A stretch of DNA of 64,000 nucleotides from Sphingobacterium sp. (GCA_031286695.1 JAITTY010000021.1:51488-115487); one strand, 5' to 3'. Shown: positions 34,694-44,434, counted from the stretch's first letter. Notes: generated from the letters alone by a model not told the origin. A program made the numbers and translations.

Positions 34694-35848
34694 CTAAACT
34701 CCTGGTATCGGTGGCGGGTTCTGCGAAAACAGATCCTTTAATTCGCTTACCTTTTCAGCCTCAATCCAGTTTTCAAGCCCCTCTTTCCAGACTAGGGTAG
34801 CAAGTGTCATCGTCCCCTCTTTTATCAGACCACGCAGCTGTTCCGGATCAAATGGCCCTTCCTGTTTACCTTTAATGGCCAGGTAATAAGCTACCGTTTT
34901 GGGCAATGGAGGCGGTCCAACAGGCCCTGCAGAAGATGCCGCAGCAGCAGATCCCGTACCAGTAGGATTATTCCCATCAAAGCTATTTTGCTGAAACACG
35001 TTCCCCATTTGGCCGACCATCCCAGCACCAAGGCCAGCACCGAACCCCGCTCCTACAATCCCGCCGCTATTTGGGTTTTCAGCAGCCTTTTCCATGGAAT
35101 TCGCGGCTTGGAATTGCGCATACGCTCCCAGATTACCGACTACTCCCATACTGCTCCGTTTATCAAGTGCTTTCTCCACCTCCTCGGGAAATGAAATATT
35201 TTCGATTAAGAATTTCGTTAAGCTCAAACCAATCTCCTCAAAATCAACGCCGATTTTTTGCTGTATCAAAGCCGAAACTTCATCATAATTTGAGGCAAGA
35301 TCTAACGCTGGAATCTTAGACTCTGCAATAGCATCCATCCCTCGCGACACAGCAATGTTCCGAAGCTGCTCTGTAATATCTTCAACGGTAAACACAGGAG
35401 TTGTTGCAACAAGCTGTTTCATAAAAACAGGAACATCTTTCACCTGAAAGGAAAAGTTCCCAAAAGCCCGAAGCCGGATTGGTCCAAATTCAGGATCCCG
35501 TAGCATGATTGGATTTTTAGTCCCCCATTTCTGATTGACAAATTGTCGAAGGTTGACAAAATAAACATCGGCTTTGAATGGACTATTGAACCCATATTTC
35601 CAACCTCTGAGGGTTGTCATGATCGGCATATTCTGGGTCGTCAATTCGTAGCGACCAGGCTGAAAGACATCCGCAATCACACCTTCATTCAAAAATACCG
35701 CAGCCTGCCCTTCCCGCACAGTCAACTGTGCACCCATTTTAATTTCATTCTGATACCGCGGAAACTTCCACACAATCGTATCTGTGCTATTATCGACCCA
35801 TTCGATAATATCGACAAACTCATTCCTGATTTTATCAAATAATCCCAT
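34694..35848 (-). CDS. SPFH-domain protein with C-terminal GYF_2 domain (YdjI-like)
   Basis: A 384-residue protein. The N-terminal 250 residues match the SPFH/band-7 branch often labelled virion core protein or YdjI (TIVWKFPRYQNEIKMGAQLTVREGQ, VNLRQFVNQKWGT, FGNFSFQVKDVPVF). A Gly/Ala/Asn-rich linker (about 255-320) leads to a GYF_2 domain (about 322-376, AYYLAIKGKQEGPFDPEQL), which binds Pro-rich peptides in other proteins. SPFH proteins form membrane-associated oligomers. It probably acts with the zinc-ribbon protein; the Pro-rich N-terminus of the 248-residue protein across the locus is a conceivable GYF ligand. Confidence 0.85.
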   Translation of the reverse strand: MGLFDKIRNEFVDIIEWVDNSTDTIVWKFPRYQNEIKMGAQLTVREGQAAVFLNEGVIADVFQPGRYELTTQNMPIMTTLRGWKYGFNSPFKADVYFVNLRQFVNQKWGTKNPIMLRDPEFGPIRLRAFGNFSFQVKDVPVFMKQLVATTPVFTVEDITEQLRNIAVSRGMDAIAESKIPALDLASNYDEVSALIQQKIGVDFEEIGLSLTKFLIENISFPEEVEKALDKRSSMGVVGNLGAYAQFQAANSMEKAAENPNSGGIVGAGFGAGLGAGMVGQMGNVFQQNSFDGNNPTGTGSAAAASSAGPVGPPPLPKTVAYYLAIKGKQEGPFDPEQLRGLIKEGTMTLATLVWKEGLENWIEAEKVSELKDLFSQNPPPIPGV

Positions 35849-35984
35849 AAATTATTCTCTTTACAATTACTTACACTAAATGTAAACATTTCCACGCAAA
35901 CCAACAATTTTCTCCATTAGCTCACAAACTACCGATATCTAAAAAATTTAGCCTTTTAAACTACTTATCGTAGTTTATTTTTTT

Positions 35985-35992
35985 TACTTTTG
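35985..35992 (+). promoter_or_regulatory. -7 promoter box for parE
   Basis: TACTTTTG matches TAnnTTTG, 23 bases upstream of the parE ATG. Confidence 0.55.
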
Positions 35993-36015
35993 TTAGCTAA
36001 GTTCTACAAAAATTT

Positions 36016-37869
36016 ATGAGTACATATAACGAAGACAGCATTAGGTCCCTGGATTGGAAAGAGCATATCCGCCTCCGTCCGGGAATGTACATTGGAAAGT
36101 TGGGGGACGGTTCGGCCTATGATGATGGGATCTATGTTTTACTGAAGGAAGTCGTTGACAACTCGATTGATGAGTTTGTTATGGGCGCCGGTAAAACTAT
36201 TGATATCACTGTAAACGAAAATAAAGTTTCGGTACGCGATTATGGCCGTGGAATCCCAATTGGTTCTGTGGTTGATGTTGTTTCTAAAATCAATACGGGT
36301 GGTAAATATGATAGTAAGGCCTTCCAAAAGTCCGTCGGTTTAAATGGTGTCGGTACCAAAGCTGTGAATGCTTTGTCCAGCCAGTTCACCGTCCAGTCAT
36401 ACCGTCAAAATATAACACGCATTGCCCAATTCTCTAAAGGGGAATTAGTCAATGATGAACAAAAAGACACAACGCAGCGAAATGGTACATCTGTAACATT
36501 CTATCCTGACGATTCTATTTTCAGAAATTACAAATACCGTCCCGAATTTGTAGAAAATATGATCTGGAACTATGTTTTTCTAAACTCAGGTCTGACGATC
36601 AACTTTAATGGGCAAAAGTTTATTTCTGAGCACGGGCTAAAAGATCTATTGGAACGGAATATTGATGCCGAATCCATGCGCTATCCAATTATCCACTTAC
36701 GGGGGGATGATATTGAAATTGCCATGACTCACGGCCAGCAATATGGAGAAGAATATTATTCTTTTGTCAACGGTCAGCATACTACACAGGGTGGAACACA
36801 CCAGGCAGCCTTCCGTGAAGCACTAGTCAAAACAATCCGCGAGTTCTACAAAAAAGAATTTGACGCTTCGGATATTCGCTCATCAATCATCGGTGCTATC
36901 GCTATCAAAGTGCAAGAACCTGTTTTTGAATCGCAGACTAAAACAAAATTAGGATCTCAAAGTGTAGGTCCAGAAGGCCCTACAGTAAGAGGTTTTATCA
37001 ATGACTTTGTCAAAAAAGCATTAGACGATTACCTACATAAAAATCCTGCCACGGCAGATGCACTTCAAAAACGTATCCTGCAATCTGAACGTGAGCGTAA
37101 GGATATCGCCGGTATCAAAAAACTCGCCAACGAAAGAGCGAAGAAAGCCTCTTTGCACAACCGTAAACTACGTGACTGCAAAGTGCATTTCAGCGATAAA
37201 AATGAACGTAACCAAGAGACAACCTTGTTTATCACAGAGGGGGACTCTGCCTCCGGTTCCATTACTAAATCGCGCGATGTACAGACCCAGGCCGTATTCA
37301 GTCTCAAAGGAAAACCGTTAAACTCTTACGGTATGTCCAAAAAAATCGTTTATGAAAATGAAGAATTCAATCTCTTGCAGCATGCACTTAATATTGAAGA
37401 CGGTCTTGATGGATTACGCTACAACAATATCGTAATCGCTACCGATGCCGATGTCGATGGTATGCACATCCGTCTGCTGTTATTGACATTTTTCTTGCAG
37501 TTTTTCCCAGATCTAGTCAAAGCAGGACATGTTTCCATCTTACAGACACCACTTTTCCGTGTCCGTAACAAAAAAGAAACGATCTATTGCTATTCCGATG
37601 AAGAAAGACAAAAAGCCATTGCAAAGTTGGGAGCCAAGCCTGAAATCACCCGATTCAAAGGTTTGGGTGAAATATCACCTTCAGAATTTGGTTTATTTAT
37701 CGGAAAAGATATCCGTCTAGATCCTGTTATCTTGTCTAAAGACAATAAAATTCAACAGCTATTAGAATATTACATGGGTAAAAACACACCAGACAGACAA
37801 AAACATATCGTCGAAAATCTACGTGTTGAAGTTGACCTAGAAGAAGAACTAACAAAAAAAGCGGGTTAA
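36016..37869 (+). CDS. parE: DNA topoisomerase IV subunit B
   Basis: A 617-residue type IIA topoisomerase ATPase subunit. The GHKL domain has [17 protein letters not shown] and [14 protein letters not shown]; the TOPRIM domain has [13 protein letters not shown] and [14 protein letters not shown]. The length and the C-terminus fit ParE better than GyrB. Topo IV separates linked daughter chromosomes. parC is not next to it; a terminator overlapping its last codons separates it from purU. Confidence 0.9.
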   Translation: MSTYNEDSIRSLDWKEHIRLRPGMYIGKLGDGSAYDDGIYVLLKEVVDNSIDEFVMGAGKTIDITVNENKVSVRDYGRGIPIGSVVDVVSKINTGGKYDSKAFQKSVGLNGVGTKAVNALSSQFTVQSYRQNITRIAQFSKGELVNDEQKDTTQRNGTSVTFYPDDSIFRNYKYRPEFVENMIWNYVFLNSGLTINFNGQKFISEHGLKDLLERNIDAESMRYPIIHLRGDDIEIAMTHGQQYGEEYYSFVNGQHTTQGGTHQAAFREALVKTIREFYKKEFDASDIRSSIIGAIAIKVQEPVFESQTKTKLGSQSVGPEGPTVRGFINDFVKKALDDYLHKNPATADALQKRILQSERERKDIAGIKKLANERAKKASLHNRKLRDCKVHFSDKNERNQETTLFITEGDSASGSITKSRDVQTQAVFSLKGKPLNSYGMSKKIVYENEEFNLLQHALNIEDGLDGLRYNNIVIATDADVDGMHIRLLLLTFFLQFFPDLVKAGHVSILQTPLFRVRNKKETIYCYSDEERQKAIAKLGAKPEITRFKGLGEISPSEFGLFIGKDIRLDPVILSKDNKIQQLLEYYMGKNTPDRQKHIVENLRVEVDLEEELTKKAG

Positions 37870-37886
37870 AATAACCCGCTTTTTTC
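37853..37886 (+). terminator. Terminator overlapping the 3' end of parE
   Basis: An 8-bp GC-rich stem (GCGGGTTA, 37861-37868, with TAACCCGC, 37872-37879) is preceded by an A-run and followed by six T. The parE stop codon lies inside the hairpin. Confidence 0.88.
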
Positions 37887-37905
37887 GCAACCTACAACCA
37901 CATTC

Positions 37906-38748
37906 ATGCACAACCAAACCTTAATTCTGATCCAATGTCAAGATGCCGTTGGACTGGTCGCCAACATATCAAATACCCTAGCAAAATATCAGCTCAATAT
38001 CGTCACCATGCGCGAATATGTGGATGAAGAAGCCAACAAATTCTTCGTGCGTGTTGTCTGCAACGGCCTAGTAGCTGAACAACAACTACTATCCGATTCC
38101 CTGTCCGAAGTACTTCCGCCATCCGCTCAAATACAGATAAACCCCAACAACCGTAAAAAAATCGTTGTTCTCGTCACCAAAGAACATCATTGTCTTGCCG
38201 ACATCCTGGTACGCCAACATTTCGAAACTTGGGGTGCCGAAGTTCAGGCGGTCATTGGAAATTATGAGTCACTGCGTTCGTTTACCGAAAAATTCGATAT
38301 TCCATTCCATTGTATTTCTCATGAGAACCTGACTAAGGAAACATTTGAAAAACAGCTGATCGCACAAATCCAGAACTATAATTTCGATTACATTATTCTG
38401 GCGAAGTTCATGCGGATCTTATCTCCCCAATTTGTAAGTACCTTTGAGAATAAGCTGGTCAACATCCACCATTCATTTCTACCCGCATTTATTGGTGCCA
38501 ACCCTTATAAACAGGCCCATGCTCGCGGTGTCAAGATTATTGGTGCTACAGCCCATTTTGTTACAGACCAGCTCGATGAAGGCCCTATCATTGTCCAGGA
38601 TATACGACATGTCAATCACACCTACACCGTAAAAGATATGGTAACCGCAGGAAAGGAAATAGAAAAAGCTGTTTTGAGCAGGGCAATTCGTCTACTTAGT
38701 GAAGATCGGGTCATGCGCAACGATTACAAGACAATCGTCTTTGAATAG
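37906..38748 (+). CDS. purU: Formyltetrahydrofolate deformylase
   Basis: A 280-residue protein with an N-terminal ACT domain (about 5-80, CQDAVGLVANISNTLAKYQLN) and a formyltransferase-fold domain (about 88-270). The active-site segments NIHHSFLPAFIGANPY and GATAHFVT with DEGPII contain the Asn-His-Asp triad of the family. It hydrolyses 10-formyl-THF to formate and THF, balancing one-carbon pools; the ACT domain suggests control by methionine or glycine, as in E. coli. It lies just past the parE terminator, so it needs its own promoter. Confidence 0.93.
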   Translation: MHNQTLILIQCQDAVGLVANISNTLAKYQLNIVTMREYVDEEANKFFVRVVCNGLVAEQQLLSDSLSEVLPPSAQIQINPNNRKKIVVLVTKEHHCLADILVRQHFETWGAEVQAVIGNYESLRSFTEKFDIPFHCISHENLTKETFEKQLIAQIQNYNFDYIILAKFMRILSPQFVSTFENKLVNIHHSFLPAFIGANPYKQAHARGVKIIGATAHFVTDQLDEGPIIVQDIRHVNHTYTVKDMVTAGKEIEKAVLSRAIRLLSEDRVMRNDYKTIVFE

Positions 38749-38831
38749 TGATTACAATCATCTCCAAGCAAAACAACCATTACTTTTTTTTAGCGTTATT
38801 TTCAATTATTTCGTAAAAGAAATATTTAAGA

Positions 38832-40610
38832 ATGACGCATACTTTTCATATCCCCGTACTAGGCCTGGCTTTCTCTATAGACTCCGCAGTCAAAGTCGCA
38901 CAATACGGAATTTCCTCCGTAATGTCTATTGTTGACGATGAACTCATAGAGCGCATGCGCCAATATTACTGCGGACAATATCAAATCCCCTATCATCCGA
39001 TTGCTAAAACAGCAGAAGATTACCGGGCAAAAAGAATTACAGCCTATCTCAATCTTGTGCAATTTGTGGTCGATAGGCAAATCGCGGCCTTAAAGTGTCA
39101 ACCCTTTACCGAAAACTCAGAACTCACCAAATATTTTCAGCTTTTACCCGATTCACATCCTTCAAAACCGATTTATCATGCGATGGAAATTGAAACCAAT
39201 CGCGCGATTAAAACCGAGCTGCAAGATCTATTGATCAATTATCTCAAAGCGGGAGACATCGATGTTAATATTATGTCCAAAGTAGATAAAATGAATTACC
39301 AGGATGGTAACCTATTGGATCAGCGTTATTCTGATGCCCTAGCAGCCTTGCGGGGTTTCGCAAATTCCAACTTGCATTCCTCTCTTATCCTTTCCGCAGG
39401 CATAAATCCACACCTATATGCTTACCTCGCTGAATTACCGGCTTTCTTCCCGAATAATGAAGGTCGTTTTGACAAAAAGGTCGTTTTGAAAGTAAGTGAC
39501 TTTCGGTCCGCGCTCATCCAGGCAAAGTATCTCGCTAAGCGCGGTATATGGGTGTCTGAATTTAGAATAGAATCCGGTTTAAACTGTGGTGGTCATGCTT
39601 TCGCAACCGATGGTTTTCTTCTAGGACCAATCCTTCAAGAGTTTAAAGAGAAAAAAGAAAGTTTGAAAACCGAACTTTTCGAGATATACCGCGAATATTG
39701 GACTTCCCAAGAGCGCTCATTAACAACTCCTCCCCGCATCAAATATACAGTTCAAGGAGGTGTGGGGACTGCTTCAGAACATCAGTTCTTACTAGACTAT
39801 TATGGATTCGATGCCGTAGGATGGGGATCCCCATTCCTGATGGTTCCCGAAGCAACCACGGTAGATCAAGAAACTCTGAAAGCATTGGAACTTGCCAAGA
39901 AAGAAGACTTCTACTGTAGCGGAGCATCGCCATTGGGAATTCCCTTTAACAATTTCAGACAAAGTGGCGCGGAGTACCTAAGATTGGAACGTATAAAAAA
40001 AGGGCGACCGGGTAGCCCTTGCAAAAAAGAATACCTTATTTCGAACACAGAGTTTGGTGATAAACCGATCTGCACCGCATCACGCGTATATCAACATCAA
40101 AAGATCCAGGAACTACAAAAACAAAACCTGTCCGCTGCGGAATACGATAAAGCCTTTGACGCCATTACAGAAAAAACCTGTCTTTGTGAAGGGCTTGCAG
40201 CACCAGCCTATCTTAAGTACAATATCCAAAAGAGCAAAGAACAGACCGCCGTATCCATCTGTCCGGGCCCCAATCTTGTCTGGTTCAAAAAACAATATTC
40301 TCTACGGGAAATGATAGACCACATTTATGGCCGTATTTCAGTTTTTGAAAATGACAACAGACCTTTTGTTATGATTAACGAACTCAACCTGTACATCGAT
40401 CATATTCAAAAATATGTCACAGACAATAAAAACATCATGAACGATAAAAAGATAAAATATGTAGCAAAATTTAAAGCACAATTACAAGCTGGAATAGCCT
40501 ATTACAACGAACTTACCCAGCACTTATCGCTTATTCCAAACAACATCAGCACAGCGATACCCAGACAGCTTGAATTGGCATCACTACGTTTAAAAAACAT
40601 ACACATGTAA
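38832..40610 (+). CDS. Conserved protein of unknown function, possible TIM-barrel flavoprotein with cysteine cluster
   Basis: A 592-residue soluble protein with no signal peptide or TM helix. IPVLGLAFSIDSAVKVAQYGISSVMSI (about 7-33) resembles a first barrel strand as in nitronate monooxygenase-like or glutamate-synthase-like FMN enzymes. ESGLNCGGHAFATDG (247-261) and QGGVGTASEHQFLLDYYGFDAVGWGSPFL (308-336, cited in parts) look like the Gly-rich phosphate-binding strands of such barrels. Cysteines at 397, 414, 450, 452 and 477 could bind a metal or Fe-S cluster. All of this is pattern inference; no family name is recognised. It follows purU by 83 bases and ends at a 15-bp palindrome. Confidence 0.6.
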   Translation: MTHTFHIPVLGLAFSIDSAVKVAQYGISSVMSIVDDELIERMRQYYCGQYQIPYHPIAKTAEDYRAKRITAYLNLVQFVVDRQIAALKCQPFTENSELTKYFQLLPDSHPSKPIYHAMEIETNRAIKTELQDLLINYLKAGDIDVNIMSKVDKMNYQDGNLLDQRYSDALAALRGFANSNLHSSLILSAGINPHLYAYLAELPAFFPNNEGRFDKKVVLKVSDFRSALIQAKYLAKRGIWVSEFRIESGLNCGGHAFATDGFLLGPILQEFKEKKESLKTELFEIYREYWTSQERSLTTPPRIKYTVQGGVGTASEHQFLLDYYGFDAVGWGSPFLMVPEATTVDQETLKALELAKKEDFYCSGASPLGIPFNNFRQSGAEYLRLERIKKGRPGSPCKKEYLISNTEFGDKPICTASRVYQHQKIQELQKQNLSAAEYDKAFDAITEKTCLCEGLAAPAYLKYNIQKSKEQTAVSICPGPNLVWFKKQYSLREMIDHIYGRISVFENDNRPFVMINELNLYIDHIQKYVTDNKNIMNDKKIKYVAKFKAQLQAGIAYYNELTQHLSLIPNNISTAIPRQLELASLRLKNIHM

Positions 40611-40631
40611 CCCCAATATAATTTTAAACAA

Positions 40632-40661
40632 ACACGGGGCGCTTAATTAAGCGCCCCGTGT
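40632..40661. terminator. Bidirectional terminator, 15-bp loopless palindrome
   Basis: Bases 40632-40646 are the exact reverse complement of 40647-40661, GC-rich in the middle of each arm. It lies between the convergent 592-residue gene and the methyltransferase gene; T-rich sequence follows on the minus strand. Confidence 0.78.
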
Positions 40662-40687
40662 TGTTATCAGGAATCTTTTGACAAGTC

Positions 40688-41593
40688 TTACTTCGCTATT
40701 TTGCGGAATTTACCAAATACGCCAAGTGGAAGTTTTGGTCCTGCCGTTGCTTGTAAAAACAACTCGCCTATTTCTAAGTTTTCCACTTTTGGAAAAGCGG
40801 TCTTAATTAAATTTTCCACAATAACAGAGGAAAACCCTAATGAATACGTATTTAAAATCAAGAAATGTTCTTTAGGATCCAATAGTTGAACGACCTCAGT
40901 CATCATTTCCATAATGTGATCTTCCAATTTCCATTTCTCGCCCTTCGGTCCATGCCCGTATGCGGGTGGATCCAAAATAATCCCATTATACGTATTGCCT
41001 CTTTTCAGCTCACGCTTTACAAATTTCAAAGCATCTTCAACCACCCAACGAATATTATCCAAATTGGAAATTTCCATATTTTCATTCGCCCAGGTAACAA
41101 CCTGTTTAATTGAATCTACGTGAGTCGTATCCGCACCTGCAGCCTTCGCTATTAAAGATGCTCCACCAGTGTAAGCAAAAAGATTTAGAACCTTTGGTTT
41201 TTCCGTCTTAAATGAACGAACAGATTCCGAAATATAGTCCCAATTTACAGCCTGTTCCGGAAATATCCCGACGTGTTTAAAAGATGTCAAGCCCAATCTA
41301 AATTTGATGGCCACATCCTCATTTTTATATTCGATATGCCAACGGTCTTGGACCTTAGGATTTTTCTTCAACCATTCTCCAGAAGTAGCCGAACGACCTT
41401 TGAATTTGATATGATAACGCTTGTTCCACTCCGCATCACTCAATGCCTTAGGCCATACAGCCTGAGGTTCTGGCCGGATTAAAATTAAATCACCAAAACG
41501 TTCCAGTTTTTCAAAATCACCACAATCAATGAGTTCATAGTCCTTCCAATGCTGTGGGGTCAATAGTTGTATATTTGTTGCTGCCAAAATCAA
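40688..41593 (-). CDS. Class I SAM-dependent methyltransferase, RlmI/RlmK-like
   Basis: A 301-residue methyltransferase. The SAM-binding motif I is VLNLFAYTGGASLIAKAAGA, an acidic residue follows in THVDSIKQ, and the catalytic-like DPPAYGHG matches RlmI-type 23S rRNA cytosine-5 methyltransferases. No ATG gives the full N-terminus: the frame opens with TTG at 41593 (with another TTG two codons later). A TAGTTTTG box lies 10 bases upstream and supports a start here. The RNA target is inferred from the family. Confidence 0.8.
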   Translation of the reverse strand: MILAATNIQLLTPQHWKDYELIDCGDFEKLERFGDLILIRPEPQAVWPKALSDAEWNKRYHIKFKGRSATSGEWLKKNPKVQDRWHIEYKNEDVAIKFRLGLTSFKHVGIFPEQAVNWDYISESVRSFKTEKPKVLNLFAYTGGASLIAKAAGADTTHVDSIKQVVTWANENMEISNLDNIRWVVEDALKFVKRELKRGNTYNGIILDPPAYGHGPKGEKWKLEDHIMEMMTEVVQLLDPKEHFLILNTYSLGFSSVIVENLIKTAFPKVENLEIGELFLQATAGPKLPLGVFGKFRKIAK

Positions 41594-41603
41594 AATTTTC
41601 CGA

Positions 41604-41611
41604 CAAAACTA
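41604..41611 (-). promoter_or_regulatory. -7 promoter box for the RlmI-like gene
   Basis: TAGTTTTG on the minus strand matches TAnnTTTG and ends 10 bases before the proposed TTG start codon. Confidence 0.45.
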
Positions 41612-41700
41612 AGCTAAATTTCAATATAAAAGAAATCTACATGATGCTAACGCAGATCAAACACATAAAATTACACGCAATAAAGCCATGTTCTCACCCC

Positions 41701-42459
41701 TTATTGCCCCATAGAAGCTTTTGCACTTTTCATTAATGGACTTGCAAAAACAAAGTTGTTCAATTCCTCTACATCCGACCGCATCATATCCTTATTGGAA
41801 CCTTCCCAGAATTTCTCTCCCTTATAGAGAAACAAAATATACTCGCCGATCCCCATCACAGAATTCATATCATGTGTAACAACGACTGTCGTACATTTCA
41901 ACTCTTGCGTAATTTTTAGTACTAATTCATCAATAACAATCGAAGTCTCCGGGTCCAATCCCGAATTGGGTTCATCACAAAAAAGATATTTAGGGTTCAT
42001 ACTAATTGCACGTGCAATTCCAACCCGCTTCTTCATCCCTCCCGAAAGCTCCGCAGGGAACAATTTATTTCTTCCCTCCAGATTAACCTGTTCCAGACAA
42101 TGATTTGCCCGGTCTAATTTCTCCGCCTTGGACATATCCGTAAACATGTCCAACGAAAACATGATATTTTGTTCAACCGTCATCGAATCAAACAGCGCTG
42201 AATTTTGAAAAAGCATACCTATTTCTTTTCGAATAGGAACACGCTCTTCAAAATTCATCCGAGTAAAATCCTTGCCATCAAAAATCACCTTTCCTTTTTC
42301 CGGCTGGTGCAGGCCCACGATACATTTCAATAAAGTACTCTTTCCCGAACCCGACCCTCCAATAATCAGACTCACCTTCCCGGGTTCGAAATTTGCACTG
42401 ATACCCTTCAGAACATGGTTGTCACCAAACGACTTGTTAATATCTTCGATTTGAATCAT
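41701..42459 (-). CDS. mlaF: Mla-type ABC transporter ATP-binding protein
   Basis: A 252-residue ATPase. Walker A is GGSGSGKST (34-42), the signature motif is LSGGMKKRVGIARA, Walker B is YLFCDEPNSGLDPE, and the switch His is in VVTHDM. The asymmetric MKKRV signature is typical of MlaF/Ttg2A. With MlaE it moves phospholipids between the membranes to keep outer-membrane asymmetry. It lies 9 bases after the permease gene. MlaD is not adjacent, although an MCE protein may follow elsewhere. Confidence 0.9.
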   Translation of the reverse strand: MIQIEDINKSFGDNHVLKGISANFEPGKVSLIIGGSGSGKSTLLKCIVGLHQPEKGKVIFDGKDFTRMNFEERVPIRKEIGMLFQNSALFDSMTVEQNIMFSLDMFTDMSKAEKLDRANHCLEQVNLEGRNKLFPAELSGGMKKRVGIARAISMNPKYLFCDEPNSGLDPETSIVIDELVLKITQELKCTTVVVTHDMNSVMGIGEYILFLYKGEKFWEGSNKDMMRSDVEELNNFVFASPLMKSAKASMGQ

Positions 42460-42468
42460 AAAATCTTT

Positions 42469-43203
42469 TTAAAGCATTAATGCCGTTATCACATAATCCG
42501 CAGCAAGAATGGTTATACAGCCAACGACAACTGCTTCCGTACTAGCTTGCCCAACTTCCAACGCTCCGCCCTTCACATTATACCCTTTATAAGCTGATAT
42601 CGAGGTAATAATAAACCCAAACACAACAGCTTTAACAAGGGCAACGGTCACCGTGAAGCCGTTGAAGCCATCTTGAATTCCTAAAATATAATCTGCCTGT
42701 GTCACAGCGCCCGAAAGGGATCCACCTAACAAACCGCCCACTAAGGCGCACACGATGGAAATAATCACCAACATCGGAATCATGGTGATACCCGCCAATA
42801 TTTTGGGTAATATCAAATAACCAGGAGCATTGATCCCCATAATTTCTAAGGCATCAATCTGCTCTGTAACACGCATGGACCCGATCTGTGAAGATATAGA
42901 CGACCCAATTTTCCCCATTAAGACCAATCCCGAGATCGTCGGTCCCAATTCCAAAATATTTGAATCCCGGTTGATCGAACCTATAATAGAATTTGGAATC
43001 AAGTCGGAAACCATCTGAAAGGCAATTTGCATAGTCATAACAGCTCCAATGAAGGTGGAAATAATGACGATAAGCCCCAGAGATCCTATACCAATATCGG
43101 TCATTGCCAACACGGTTTCCTTCCAATAAATTCGACCTTTCTCCGGTCTTTTAAAAACTGATTTCAGGAGTATGAGATATGCACCAATGTGATGAAAGAT
43201 CAT
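42469..43203 (-). CDS. mlaE: Mla-type ABC transporter permease
   Basis: A 244-residue permease with about five TM helices. The family segments FIGAVMTMQIAFQM, LGPTISGLVLMGKIGSSISSQIGSMRVTEQIDALEIMGI and TEAVVVGCITILAADYVI (read in parts) match MlaE/YrbE. It works with the downstream ATPase in lipid transport at the inner membrane. No clear promoter box was found in the 245 bases upstream. Confidence 0.9.
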   Translation of the reverse strand: MIFHHIGAYLILLKSVFKRPEKGRIYWKETVLAMTDIGIGSLGLIVIISTFIGAVMTMQIAFQMVSDLIPNSIIGSINRDSNILELGPTISGLVLMGKIGSSISSQIGSMRVTEQIDALEIMGINAPGYLILPKILAGITMIPMLVIISIVCALVGGLLGGSLSGAVTQADYILGIQDGFNGFTVTVALVKAVVFGFIITSISAYKGYNVKGGALEVGQASTEAVVVGCITILAADYVITALML

Positions 43204-43415
43204 ATTATCTATTTATTTTCAATGTATTACACCAATTATACAGCTATACTAAGCCAAGCTATCCATTAAAGGTAATTAATTCCAGCAAATATATAAACAA
43301 GCTAAAACCCAAAAAGTATACGAAAAACAAAATTACTTACCGATCAATTAGTCACATTTACCGATTTTTTATGTATAATAGCCTAAACATTCATACGGTA
43401 TCTCCCAAAGCGACT

Positions 43416-43423
43416 TACTTTTG
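43416..43423 (+). promoter_or_regulatory. -7 promoter box for the LiaF-like gene
   Basis: TACTTTTG matches TAnnTTTG, 26 bases upstream of the ATG at 43450. Confidence 0.5.
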
Positions 43424-43449
43424 AGATATATTAACAAACGGAATTAGTT

Positions 43450-44397
43450 ATGAATACACGAAGAATAACAACTGGTATCACCATTCTCTTTATAGGAGTT
43501 GTTTTATTATTATCACAGCTCAATACAATCTCATTTAACTGGGTAGGTATTTTTAGATACTGGCCTTTATTTATTGTCCTTGCTGGAATACGTATGCTGG
43601 TTCCGAAAGATCAGCAGATCGGTCAGTTCGTCGCCATCGGTTCTACCGTAGTGATTTTAGGTTTTTTGACTTACATAGGATTGTCGACACCAAAGGAGCC
43701 ACTGCTAACACAGCTCTTAAAAAACAAAGGAGTCAATATCAATATTGACGACCCCAATGACAAAACAAACTATTCAACAGAAAAACTCACGGTACCGCTT
43801 AACGATAAAATCCATAGCGCGACTTTAAACCTGGATTTAGGAGCCACTTCATTGCGAAATGACAGCAGCACGACATCAGAAATCTTTACAGCCTTTAACA
43901 CCTCAAAAGAATACCTATTGGGTGTTACCGTGCACGATGAGTCTGCGGAAAAGCTCGATATCAACCTGAAAGGGAAATTCAAAAACAAGGATTTTAACAG
44001 CAAAAATAACAACACCTACATCGCTTTAAATCCAAATATACGCTGGAATTTAAATTTCGATGTCGGTGCTATCGACGCGAGTTTGGATCTCTCACCTTAC
44101 AAAATCGAAACGTTAGATATTGATGCAGGCGCAACAAGTTTAAAACTAAAATTAGGCCAGCCACAAGCGATGACTAAAATTTCTATGGACGCAGGAGCTT
44201 CCTCTATTGAAATTTTAATCCCCAAAAATGCAGCTTGTCGCATTACAAGTGACAATGCATTGTCATCGACAGATTATGAGGGCGATTTCCTAAAAAGTGA
44301 AGGCGAAGTAAAATCGACAAATTACGACTCTGCCGCTCAAAAATTCGATTTCGACATCAACGGTGGCATCGCGTCAATAAAAATTAGAAGATATTAA
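43450..44397 (+). CDS. LiaF-like membrane protein with toast-rack domain
   Basis: A 315-residue protein. Two to three N-terminal TM helices (about 5-85, with the DUF5668/LiaI-like FNWVGIFRYWPLFIVLAGI) precede a repetitive beta-rich domain (about 115-315) with LDLGATS, LDIDAGATSLKLKLG and MDAGASSIEILIPK repeats, as in DUF2154/toast-rack domains of LiaF and related envelope-stress proteins. Its exact role is unknown. It stands alone with its own promoter box, upstream of ispG. Confidence 0.78.
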   Translation: MNTRRITTGITILFIGVVLLLSQLNTISFNWVGIFRYWPLFIVLAGIRMLVPKDQQIGQFVAIGSTVVILGFLTYIGLSTPKEPLLTQLLKNKGVNINIDDPNDKTNYSTEKLTVPLNDKIHSATLNLDLGATSLRNDSSTTSEIFTAFNTSKEYLLGVTVHDESAEKLDINLKGKFKNKDFNSKNNNTYIALNPNIRWNLNFDVGAIDASLDLSPYKIETLDIDAGATSLKLKLGQPQAMTKISMDAGASSIEILIPKNAACRITSDNALSSTDYEGDFLKSEGEVKSTNYDSAAQKFDFDINGGIASIKIRRY

Positions 44398-44426
44398 TTG
44401 ACACCCGATTTTTAGTCAAGAAAAGC

Positions 44427-44434
44427 TAACTTTG
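44427..44434 (+). promoter_or_regulatory. -7 promoter box for ispG (very short leader)
   Basis: TAACTTTG matches TAnnTTTG and ends 8 bases before the ATG at 44443. Confidence 0.55.

Noticed and set aside
36016-37869. This gene as gyrB
   Set aside because: Its 617-residue length and C-terminal TOPRIM/tail arrangement fit ParE, and GyrB in this phylum is usually longer; the call still rests on motif memory rather than a tree.
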